The notes under the pieces: model-generated
Databases searched by the model: none
Told to the model about the DNA's origin: nothing
What the model saw: the letters and a program-made list of their open reading frames with translations, nothing else
Position numbers and translations under genes: made by a program
NCBI GenBank assembly: GCA_019689615.1
Contig: JADGHD010000345.1
Coordinates: 1-5,730, forward strand
Source of the DNA: Frankia sp.
Lineage (GTDB): Bacteria; Actinomycetota; Actinomycetes; Frankiales; Frankiaceae
DNA: 5,730 nt
Direction: 5' to 3'
Part shown: positions 1-5,686 of the stretch, piece after piece
Layout of the letters: each line of letters starts with the position of its first letter
Numbering within the stretch: position 1 is the stretch's first letter

Positions 1-980
1 AGCGCCGGGTCGACGACGTTGCGCAGCGGCTCGCCGGCCACCAGCCGGCGCAGGTTGTCGCAGAACAGCGCGGCCAGGTCCGACTGGAAGCCGACGTAGT
101 CGCCGGACATGTGCGGGGAGACCACGACGGCCGGCGCCGACCACAGCGGCGAGTCCGCGGGCAGCGGCTCGACGTCGAACACGTCCAGCGCGGCGCCCGC
201 GATCCGGCCGGCGGACAGCGCTTCGACCAGGTCGGCCTCGACGACCAGCGGGCCGCGGCCGATGTTGACCAGGTAGCCGTCGGGGCCGAGCGCGTCGAGC
301 ACGGCGGCGTCGACCAGGCCGCGGGTGCCCGGCGTCAGCGGCGCGGCCAGCACCAGCGCGTCGAGGTCACGGGCCAGCGGCACGAGGTCGGCTGCTGCCA
401 CGACTCGGCCGAACTCCGCGTCGTCCGCGGCCACCCGGCCGACCAGCGTGACCCGCGCGGCCAGGGCGCGCAGCATCCGCGCGGTGGTGCGCCCGATCGA
501 GCCGGAGCCGACCACGCCGACCCGGTAACCGCGCAGGGTCCGGGTCGCCCGGTGCTCCCACTGGCGCTCGTGCTGGCGCCGCCAGGTGCCGGGGAGGTCC
601 TTGAGGTGGGCCAGCAGCAGGCCGACGACGTACTCGGCCATCGCGGTGTCGTAGACGCCGCGCGAGTTGGTGACGCTGACCCGGCCCTCGCCGGCCGCGG
701 CGCGCAGGCCGGGGGTCAGCACGTGCTCGACGCCGGCCGTGGTCAGGTGCACCCAGCCCAGCCGGTCGGCGCTGGGCAGCAGCGGGTCGAGCCCGGTGCC
801 CAGCCTGGTGTCCCAGAGCAGCAGCGCGTCGGCGCCCGGCAGCGCGTCGGCCAGCTCATCGGCTGACCCGGCTGGGACGAGGTCCGCCAGCGCGGACGCC
901 TCCGCCAGCGGCGGCGCGGCGACCTGGCCGGCCGCGACGACGACCCGGGGCAGAACAGCATGATCGCGACGTTGCGGCAC
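1..980 (-). CDS. D-isomer-specific 2-hydroxyacid dehydrogenase, NAD(P)-dependent, C-terminus cut by window edge
   Basis: The frame is open from a GTG at 980 to base 1, giving about 326 residues. Family members are usually 310-330 residues, so only the last few are missing. The start is chosen because an in-frame TAG ends at 990 and an AGGA site (991-988) lies 7 bases before the GTG. The Rossmann nucleotide-binding motif GSGSIG is at residues 158-163. The catalytic triad is visible as Arg242 (in NIGRGPLV), Glu271 (in DVFDVEPLP) and His290 (in SPHMSG), with spacing typical of the family. The second Rossmann strand ends in VGR rather than an acidic residue, which hints at NADP(H) preference. Known members reversibly reduce 2-oxo acids to D-2-hydroxy acids in the cytosol; the substrate here cannot be read from sequence. 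A hairpin separates it from the transporter genes, so it may be transcribed separately. Confidence 0.93.
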   Translation of the reverse strand, partial: MPQRRDHAVLPRVVVAAGQVAAPPLAEASALADLVPAGSADELADALPGADALLLWDTRLGTGLDPLLPSADRLGWVHLTTAGVEHVLTPGLRAAAGEGRVSVTNSRGVYDTAMAEYVVGLLLAHLKDLPGTWRRQHERQWEHRATRTLRGYRVGVVGSGSIGRTTARMLRALAARVTLVGRVAADDAEFGRVVAAADLVPLARDLDALVLAAPLTPGTRGLVDAAVLDALGPDGYLVNIGRGPLVVEADLVEALSAGRIAGAALDVFDVEPLPADSPLWSAPAVVVSPHMSGDYVGFQSDLAALFCDNLRRLVAGEPLRNVVDPA

Positions 981-987
981 CGGCAGA

Positions 988-991
988 TCCT
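988..991 (-). promoter_or_regulatory. Ribosome binding site of the dehydrogenase
   Basis: AGGA on the minus strand is followed by 7 bases and then GTG at 980. It overlaps an in-frame TAG (992-990) that excludes any longer reading frame, so it fixes the start of the dehydrogenase. Confidence 0.6.
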
Positions 992-1022
992 ACGGCGGTC
1001 GGCCCGGCGGTCACCATGGGCT

Positions 1023-1051
1023 CCACCAGCAGGCGAAAGCCGAGCTGGTGG
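1023..1051 (-). terminator. GC-rich hairpin, probable terminator or attenuator after the transporter operon
   Basis: CCACCAGC and GCTGGTGG form a perfect 8-bp stem. Inside it a second GGC/GCC stem closes a 4-base loop, which reads GAAA on the plus strand and TTTC on the minus strand. The hairpin starts 16 bases after the stop of the small membrane protein gene and ends 42 bases before the dehydrogenase start. No T-run follows it, which is common for terminators in high-GC actinobacteria but also means termination is inferred from position and stem strength only. Confidence 0.5.
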
Positions 1052-1067
1052 CGCAGGCGCGGTGGCG

Positions 1068-1481
1068 TCAGGCGCCGGGGCGCTGCCGGTCGAACAGCAG
1101 CCGCGCGAGCCAGAAGCGCAGGAACGCCGCCATCGAGTAGCGGACGAACACCGCGGCCCCGCCGATCGTGACCGCCACCCCGATCAGCGCGATGACGATC
1201 GCGTCCCGCTGCTGCAGCGGGTTCGTCGTCGAGTGCGACACGAAGTAGGCGATCAGCGAGACCAGCGGGCCGACGACGAGCAGCGCGGCGCCGAGGCGCA
1301 GCAGCACCAGCTCGGTGCGGGCCCGCGGGTCGCGGATCCGTAACGTGGCGATCTCCGCCCGGAACTGGTCCGCCCGGCTCACCCCGGCGGCACCGCTGGC
1401 CGCCGTCGTGGTCGAGGTGGCGCCGCCCTGGTCGGCCGGGCCACCCGCGGCGGTCGGCGTGCTGGTCGTCTCGATCGTCAC
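1068..1481 (-). CDS. Small two-helix membrane protein of unknown function, linked to a Liv-type ABC transporter
   Basis: This 137-residue protein begins at a GTG preceded by GAGG (1492-1489) at 7 bases. Residues 1-35 are Thr/Ala/Gly-rich and probably disordered. Residues 36-57 (RADQFRAEIATLRIRDPRAR) are charged and look like a cytoplasmic helix. Two hydrophobic segments follow, about 63-81 and 94-113, joined by a short polar loop (SHSTTNPLQQRD). A final amphipathic stretch at 114-133 is rich in Arg and aromatic residues. I recognise no named domain and no catalytic motif. It lies 60 bases after livF on the same strand, so co-transcription with the transporter is likely and an accessory role at the membrane is possible, but this is inference. 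Leu47 is encoded by TTA, a very rare codon in such genomes. Confidence 0.85.
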   Translation of the reverse strand: MTIETTSTPTAAGGPADQGGATSTTTAASGAAGVSRADQFRAEIATLRIRDPRARTELVLLRLGAALLVVGPLVSLIAYFVSHSTTNPLQQRDAIVIALIGVAVTIGGAAVFVRYSMAAFLRFWLARLLFDRQRPGA

Positions 1482-1486
1482 GATCT

Positions 1487-1492
1487 CACCTC
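1487..1492 (-). promoter_or_regulatory. Ribosome binding site of the small membrane protein
   Basis: GAGGTG on the minus strand, with GAGG ending 7 bases before the GTG at 1481. It supports the GTG as the start of this gene, which lacks recognisable homology that could place its N-terminus. Confidence 0.6.
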
Positions 1493-1501
1493 GTCCTGAC
1501 T

Positions 1502-1522
1502 CCGCCCGGCCAGGGCCGGCGG
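1502..1522 (-). other. GC-rich inverted repeat between livF and the small membrane protein gene
   Basis: CCGCCGGCC on the minus strand pairs with GGCCGGGCGG with one bulged G and a very tight loop. It starts 20 bases after the livF stop and ends 20 bases before the next start codon. No T-run follows. It could reduce read-through or protect the 3' end of the upstream message, but such GC-rich pairings also arise by chance in this base composition. Confidence 0.3.
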
Positions 1523-1541
1523 GACCATCGCGGCGCCCGCC

Positions 1542-2261
1542 TCACCGGGCACCGTCACCGGAACTCGCGTGGTCTCGGGCGGGCGCCGACGCGCCGCCCA
1601 GGTAGGCGCCGGAGAGCTGGCCGGCGATGTCGGCCGGCCGCCCCGAGGCGACGAACCGGCCGTCGACCAGCACCGCCGCGGTGTCCGCCACCTCGAGCAC
1701 GGCGGCGGCGAACTGCTCGACGACGATGATCGTCACATGCTCGTCGGCGATCGCCCGGACCGTCGCGTACAGGTCCGCGACCACCCGCGGGGCCAGCCCC
1801 ATGGACAGCTCGTCGAGCAGGAGCACGGCCGGTTCGGAGACGATCGCCCGGGCGAGCGCGAGCATCTGCTGCTCGCCTCCGCTCATCGTGCCGGCCGGCT
1901 GGTCGAGCCGGGCGCCCAGCCGCGGGAAGCGGGCGACCGCGCGTTCCTCGACCTGCGCCCGGGAGACCCCGCGGTAGGTCATCATCCACAGGTTCTCCCG
2001 GACGGTGAGCGTCGGGAAGATCCCCCGGCCCTCCGGGATCAGGCACAGGCCGCGCCGTGCCAGGTCCACCGGGTCGGCGCCGGTGGTGCGCCGCCCGCCG
2101 AGCAGCACCTCGCCGGCGCTGGGCTGGTGCAGCCCGGAGATCACCCGCAGCAGGGTGGACTTGCCGGCGCCGTTCGGGCCGAGCACCGCCAGCACCTGCC
2201 CGGCCGGCACGGCCAGGTCGACGCCGTGCAGCACCTCGACCTTGCCGTAGCAGGCGCGCAC
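1542..2261 (-). CDS. livF: LivF-type ATP-binding protein of a branched-chain amino acid ABC transporter; true N-terminus lies upstream
   Basis: This is the second ATPase of the importer. Numbered from the GTG at 2261, the A-loop Tyr is residue 5, Walker A GPNGAGKST is 28-36, the LivF-typical PEGR is 76-79, the signature MSGGEQQ is 126-132, Walker B LLLDE is 147-151, and Gln183 in VVEQ stands where most ABC proteins have the H-loop His, as usual in LivF. The GTG start would remove the first beta strand of the fold (LVELRGV), which is encoded just upstream in the same frame. That frame stays open to 2351, where it meets a TGA (2354-2352), and contains no ATG, GTG or TTG above 2261 and no convincing ribosome site. 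The extra residues (DWAGAAPPAAPPG...) look like an Ala/Pro linker with normal codons. LivF therefore probably began as the C-terminal half of a LivGF fusion. Confidence 0.88.
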   Translation of the reverse strand: MRACYGKVEVLHGVDLAVPAGQVLAVLGPNGAGKSTLLRVISGLHQPSAGEVLLGGRRTTGADPVDLARRGLCLIPEGRGIFPTLTVRENLWMMTYRGVSRAQVEERAVARFPRLGARLDQPAGTMSGGEQQMLALARAIVSEPAVLLLDELSMGLAPRVVADLYATVRAIADEHVTIIVVEQFAAAVLEVADTAAVLVDGRFVASGRPADIAGQLSGAYLGGASAPARDHASSGDGAR

Positions 2262-3157
2262 GCCGCGCAGCTCGACCAGCGGCGCGGCGCCGGCCGCGGT
2301 GGCGGGGCGCGCCCCCGGCGGGGCGGCCGGCGGCGCGGCCCCCGCCCAGTCTCATATAAACATAGACGAGCCCCCACCCCGGCCGTCGCCGGGGTGGCGC
2401 CGTCCGGGTCGCCGAGGTGCTGGCCGTCGTCGCCGTCAAGCACCGTGCCCAGGTAGGCCTCCCGCACCTTCGGGTCGGCCTGGACGGCGGCCGGGGCGCC
2501 CTCGGCGATCAGGATCCCGAAGTCCAGCACGTACAGGTGCGCGCAGACGCTCATCACCAGCGCCATGTCGTGCTCGACCAGCAGGATGGCCAGCCCCTCG
2601 TCGGCCAGCTCGACGAGCAGCCGGGCGAACTGCTCGGTCTCCTGCTCGTCCTGGCCGGACGCCGGCTCGTCGAGCAGCAGCACCCGCGGCCGCACCGCCA
2701 GCGCCCGGGCCAGCTCCAGGCGCCGCCCCTGGCCGGTCGGCAGGGTGTCGGCGCGCCGGTCGGCCAGCTCGGCCAGGCCCACCCGTCCCAGCAGCTCCCA
2801 CGGGTCGGGTGCCGGCTCTCCCCCGGCAGCGGAGTGCCGGCGCAGCCTCGCCGCGAGCTGGACGTTCTCCAGCACGGTCAGCTGGCCGAACAGCTCGAGG
2901 ATCTGGAACGTGCGGGCCATCCCCCGCCGCGCCCGCTTGTACGGGGGCAGCCGGCTGATGTCCTCGCCGGCCAGCAGCACCTGCCCGGCGCTGGGCGCCA
3001 GCAGGCCGGTCAGGACGTTGAACAGGGTGGTCTTGCCGGCTCCGTTCGGGCCGATCAGGCCGGTGATCCGCCCGGGCTCGACGCCGAGGCTGACCGTGCT
3101 CAACGCCGTGTGACCGCCGAACCGGACGGTCACGTCGCGCACCTCAAGCAGCGCCAA
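2141..3157 (-). CDS. livG: LivG-type ATP-binding protein of a branched-chain amino acid ABC transporter, running out of frame into livF
   Basis: This is the first ATPase of the importer. With the TTG start at 3157, Walker A GPNGAGKT is residues 36-43, the Q-loop Gln is 85, the signature LPTGQGR is 139-145 (family form LPYGQQR), Walker B LLLDE is 160-164 with Glu164, and the H-loop His is 196 (VEHDM). The D-loop region SGQDEQET differs from the usual AGLNPxET. The TTG is chosen because GGGAGG lies 6 bases upstream and the ATPase fold begins right after it; in-frame ATGs at 3247 and 3214 would add residues that only shadow the permease tail. LivG-like sequence ends at YLGTVLD, residues 235-241, with plausible coding to about residue 262 (nt 2372). 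Beyond that the frame stays open to 2141 but becomes Arg/Pro-rich, out of phase over the start of livF, so the last 75 or so residues are not native LivG. Confidence 0.88.
   Translation of the reverse strand: MALLEVRDVTVRFGGHTALSTVSLGVEPGRITGLIGPNGAGKTTLFNVLTGLLAPSAGQVLLAGEDISRLPPYKRARRGMARTFQILELFGQLTVLENVQLAARLRRHSAAGGEPAPDPWELLGRVGLAELADRRADTLPTGQGRRLELARALAVRPRVLLLDEPASGQDEQETEQFARLLVELADEGLAILLVEHDMALVMSVCAHLYVLDFGILIAEGAPAAVQADPKVREAYLGTVLDGDDGQHLGDPDGATPATAGVGARLCLYETGRGPRRRPPRRGRAPPPRPAPRRWSSCAACAPATARSRCCTASTWPCRPGRCWRCSARTAPASPPCCG
2338..2379 (-). repeat. AT-rich patch between 10-base direct repeats at the livG/livF junction, probable small insertion
   Basis: On the minus strand GGGTGGGGGC (2379-2370) and GGGCGGGGGC (2347-2338) are direct repeats with one mismatch. 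They flank a 22-base AT-rich patch (2369-2348) containing GTCTATGTTTATATGAGAC, itself a weak inverted repeat (GTCTAT / ATgAGAC). In the livG frame the patch reads codons CGT CTA TGT TTA TAT, all rare in this base composition. Deleting one repeat plus the patch, 32 bases, restores a single open frame through livG and livF. This fits an inserted or duplicated element. Membership of a dispersed repeat family cannot be shown from one copy. Confidence 0.5.
2374..2397 (-). other. Strong hairpin at the 3' end of the livG coding part
   Basis: CCACCCCGGC and GCCGGGGTGG form a perfect 10-bp stem with a 4-base loop (GACG on the minus strand). It sits at the end of LivG-like coding sequence, immediately before the AT-rich patch, and its 3' arm overlaps the first direct repeat. 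Read on the minus strand, a GC stem followed by an AT-rich stretch resembles a terminator or processing site, but the T content is not a clean run. It may instead be part of the inserted element. Confidence 0.5.
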
Positions 3158-5507
3158 CGCCGGCCTCCCGCATCCGCCGTCCCCGGGGGCGCCGACCGTC
3201 GCCCCCGCCGCCATCGCCGTCGTCGCCGGCCGAGACCGTGACGGCATCCAGCCCGCTGACCGTGTCCAGCGCGAGCCGCGCCGAGATCACCTCGAGGTCC
3301 GACCTGCTGACCGGCTCGTCGAAGCCGAGCCATTCCAGCGGCCCGGACAGCCCGCGGTCCGGGTCGTTGTTCAGCCCATCGCCGACGGTGTCCGCCGCGC
3401 CGACGTCGGCCGCCGCCGCGCCACCACCCGCGGCCGCCGCCTCGGCCGTCGGATCGGCCACCGGCTCGGTCGCCGTCCGGCGGGCGAGCACCGCCTCGGC
3501 CACGCCCGGGGCCGCCACCAGCGCCAGCACGACCACGACCGCGAACACCGCGCCGCTCAGCACGTCGGCGACGGTGAGCGCCCAGGCCGCCACGATCAGG
3601 CCGACGCCGCCGACGAGCACCGCCGGGACCCTGGTCAGCACCTCGTAGCGGGGGCGCAGCTGCGCGGAGATCATCCCGTTCGGGTCGGCCGCCAGCCCCA
3701 GCGCGGCCAGGCCGGTGCCCAGCTGCAGGATCCTGGCCGCGTCGTCGCCCAGGGCGTCCATCAGCGTGCTGCCGAGCATCAGCCCGGCGAACAGCCCGGC
3801 GCCGATCGAGCTGACCCCGGCGACGACCACCATGAGCAGCAGCGTCAGCCCGTTGAAGAAGCTGAACGGGTCGGCGGCGCTGGACTGGACGGCGCCGCCA
3901 TAGACCGCGCCGCCGAGCCCGGCGAGCCCGGCGGACACCGTGAACACGGCCAGCGTTGTCGCCCGCACGTTCATGCCGAGGGTGGCGGACGCTGCCGGGC
4001 TCTCCTTGACCGCGACGAGGCGCTGGCCCAGCTCGCTGCGCCGCAGCCAGATCACCCCCAGCGCGCACAGGACGAACAGCACCGCGCCGAACAGGAAGTA
4101 CGAGCGGGAGCTGTCGAGGCGCCAGTCGCCGATCCCGAACCGGTCGATCGTCAGCGAGCCGGCCTCGAACAGGTCGAACCGGTGCCCGAAGACGTGGAAC
4201 GCCGGCAGGTTGAAGATCCAGGAGTCCAGCGCCACGGCGACCGCGCCGGTCAGCAGCGCCAGGTAGATGCCGGACAGGCGCAGCGCGGGCAGCGAGACGA
4301 TCGCGCCGACGACCGCGGCCACGGCGGCGGCCAGCAGCAGTGCCGCCGGGTTGCCGCCCTCGCCGGCGTGCGCGACCACGACCGCGCCGATGCCGGCGAA
4401 GCTCAGCTGGCACAGCGAGATCCGGCCGGCGTAGCCGACCAGCGGCACCATCGACAGCCCGACGATCGCCAGGCCCCACATCTTCGTCGAGGCGAACAGG
4501 TCGCCCGTGGGCAGCGTGGTCGCCGCCATCACCGCCGCGGCGAGCACCGCCGCGGCGAACCACAGCCCGCCGCGCCAGGTCGGCGTCGGGGTGATCTCCC
4601 GGACGATCGCGGTCGGCCGGCCGCGCAGCCGGGACGCCCGCAGCACCAGCAGCGCGACCAGCAGCACCACCACCGGGATGACCGGCACGAGGCCGCGGAT
4701 GTACTGCTGGCCATAGCTGATCTTCGGGAAGTAGCCGATCGCGTAGTCGGCGGCCAGGCCCACCGCGAGCGCGCCGGCGAACGTCATCGGCAGGCTGCGC
4801 AGCCGGCCGATCACCGCGGCCGCGTAGGCGTTGACGATCAGCAGGGTCAGCGGCAGTGCCGACATGGTGACCTTGGGCGCGATCAGGATGCCGGCGAGCG
4901 CGGCAAGCGCGCTGCTGATCGCCCAGGCGAGCTGGGCGGAGACCCGCTGGCGCGCCCCGTTCAGGGTGGCCAGCGCCGGGTCGTCCACCCGGGCGCGCAT
5001 CGCGACGCCGGCCCGGGTGCGCCGCAGCAGCACCCACAGCCCGAGCGCGACGGCACCGGCGATCGCCAGCACGATCACGTCGTTGTAGGGCACCTCGACG
5101 TCGCCCAGCGTGAAGGTCCGCCCGGGGAGCATCTCCTGGATCCGGCGGAACTCACTCGGGTTCCAGATCCACTGGGCCGAGGCGACCAGCACGACCAGGA
5201 CGGCCACGGTCGCCATCAGCCGGGCCGACTCGGGCGCACCGCCGAGGCGGGTCATCACCGCTCGCTCCAGCAGCAGGCCGAACAGCGGGGCGAGCACCCC
5301 GACCACCAGCACCAGCGCCAGCGGCGCCGGCAGGCCCCAGCCGGAGGTCAGCTGCCAGTAGAGGAACGCGGCGAACATGCCGGTCGCGCCGTGGGCGATG
5401 TTGAAGACCCCGGTGGTGACGTAGGTCAGCGTCAGGCCGGCGGCGCTGATCGCGTAGATCCCGGCGGTGGTGAGGCCACTGATCGTGAAGACCAGGAACT
5501 CGTGCAC
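3144..5507 (-). CDS. livHM: Fused LivH-LivM permease of a branched-chain amino acid-type ABC importer
   Basis: One uninterrupted 787-residue frame carries both transmembrane subunits, normally two proteins of about 290 and 320-360 residues. The LivH half (about 1-290) opens with the family signature GLTTAGIYAISAAGLTLTYV and FNIAHG (residues 11-40) and has its ATPase-contact loop near 166-210. A short hydrophilic linker (291-312) leads to the LivM half (about 313-610), with VPLVGYAGRISLCQLSFAGIG at 354-374 and a second contact loop at 493-540. Two more hydrophobic segments (626-645, 648-668) and a hydrophilic tail of about 110 residues follow, not part of the core LivM fold as I know it. The tail has an Ala/Gly-rich stretch, a motif LEWLGFDEPVSRSDLEVIS (724-742), then Gly/Asp- and Arg-rich ends. 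The start is a GTG with GGGAGG 7 bases upstream. It likely imports branched-chain amino acids or similar small solutes; exact substrate unknown. Confidence 0.93.
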   Translation of the reverse strand: MHEFLVFTISGLTTAGIYAISAAGLTLTYVTTGVFNIAHGATGMFAAFLYWQLTSGWGLPAPLALVLVVGVLAPLFGLLLERAVMTRLGGAPESARLMATVAVLVVLVASAQWIWNPSEFRRIQEMLPGRTFTLGDVEVPYNDVIVLAIAGAVALGLWVLLRRTRAGVAMRARVDDPALATLNGARQRVSAQLAWAISSALAALAGILIAPKVTMSALPLTLLIVNAYAAAVIGRLRSLPMTFAGALAVGLAADYAIGYFPKISYGQQYIRGLVPVIPVVVLLVALLVLRASRLRGRPTAIVREITPTPTWRGGLWFAAAVLAAAVMAATTLPTGDLFASTKMWGLAIVGLSMVPLVGYAGRISLCQLSFAGIGAVVVAHAGEGGNPAALLLAAAVAAVVGAIVSLPALRLSGIYLALLTGAVAVALDSWIFNLPAFHVFGHRFDLFEAGSLTIDRFGIGDWRLDSSRSYFLFGAVLFVLCALGVIWLRRSELGQRLVAVKESPAASATLGMNVRATTLAVFTVSAGLAGLGGAVYGGAVQSSAADPFSFFNGLTLLLMVVVAGVSSIGAGLFAGLMLGSTLMDALGDDAARILQLGTGLAALGLAADPNGMISAQLRPRYEVLTRVPAVLVGGVGLIVAAWALTVADVLSGAVFAVVVVLALVAAPGVAEAVLARRTATEPVADPTAEAAAAGGGAAAADVGAADTVGDGLNNDPDRGLSGPLEWLGFDEPVSRSDLEVISARLALDTVSGLDAVTVSAGDDGDGGGGDGRRPRGRRMREAGVGAA
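3164..3169 (-). promoter_or_regulatory. Ribosome binding site that fixes a TTG start for livG
   Basis: GGGAGG on the minus strand lies inside the permease tail codons, 6 bases before TTG at 3157. The livG start therefore overlaps the livHM stop (3146-3144), an arrangement typical of translational coupling in transporter operons. Confidence 0.75.
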
Positions 5508-5514
5508 GCGCCGA

Positions 5515-5520
5515 CCTCCC
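5515..5520 (-). promoter_or_regulatory. Ribosome binding site of livHM
   Basis: GGGAGG on the minus strand, 7 bases before the GTG at 5507. The protein starts MHEFLVFTISGL, as expected for a LivH N-terminus, so start and site agree. Confidence 0.75.
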
Positions 5521-5623
5521 GTCTCCCGCGGCCCGCGTACGGACTCGGTGGGTTACTCGTTGGGCGTGGACTGATCTGTCGTGGCCACCGGAGGACGCTC
5601 ATGGCGCGTGGCCCCCGGAGGCA

Positions 5624-5639
5624 TGTGGCGAATGCCACA
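5624..5639 (-). promoter_or_regulatory. Perfect inverted repeat, operator-like or leader hairpin
   Basis: TGTGGC-GAAT-GCCACA is a perfect 6-bp inverted repeat with a 4-base centre, about 117 bases before the livHM start and just downstream of the candidate promoter. It could be a binding site for a dimeric repressor such as a GntR-type protein or a hairpin in the transcript. No regulator gene is in the window to pair with it. Confidence 0.4.
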
Positions 5640-5657
5640 AACCCCGCGCGCACAGCC

Positions 5658-5686
5658 ATAGAACACGTTCTCTGTTGATCAAGCAA
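5658..5686 (-). promoter_or_regulatory. Candidate promoter of the transporter operon
   Basis: TTGCTT (5686-5681) and TTCTAT (5663-5658) are separated by 17 bases on the minus strand, within the only AT-rich stretch upstream of livHM. The -10 match is poor (3 of 6 to TATAAT), so the call rests mainly on composition and position. Transcription from here would give a leader of roughly 145 bases. Confidence 0.3.
5660..5671. promoter_or_regulatory. Inverted repeat AGAAC-AC-GTTCT overlapping the candidate promoter
   Basis: A 5-bp perfect inverted repeat with a 2-base centre overlaps the proposed -10 region, where a bound repressor could block transcription. It resembles half of a LexA box, but the 2-base spacing does not fit GAAC-N4-GTTC. 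The DNA also contains the palindrome TTGATCAA at 5675-5682, next to it. Confidence 0.3.

Noticed and set aside
1555..2439. Third minus-strand frame across the livG/livF junction, with an ATG at 2355
   Set aside because: It overlaps the stop in ATGA fashion, but its product is Arg/Ala/Gly-rich and out of phase with LivF throughout.
1569..2456. Plus-strand open frame of 295 residues opposite livF and livG
   Set aside because: It mirrors the codon pattern of the opposite genes and has no recognisable motif; the minus strand carries clear ABC ATPase motifs.
2160..3060. Repeat between about 2161-2185 and 3033-3057
   Set aside because: These are the Walker A segments of two paralogous ATPases, so the similarity comes from protein homology and not from a DNA repeat.
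5660..5671. LexA (SOS) box
   Set aside because: The spacing between GAAC and GTTC is 2 bases, whereas the actinobacterial box needs 4.
4182..5678. Long plus-strand open frame of 498 residues
   Set aside because: It is antisense to the permease and rich in Arg, Gln, His, Gly and Asp, the usual product of reading a GC-rich membrane protein gene backwards. It has no domain or ribosome site I can support.
5432..5686. Possible 84-residue leader peptide gene upstream of livHM
   Set aside because: The TTG start lacks a good ribosome site, the codons lack the GC third-position bias of the neighbours, and most of the 3' part shadows livHM.
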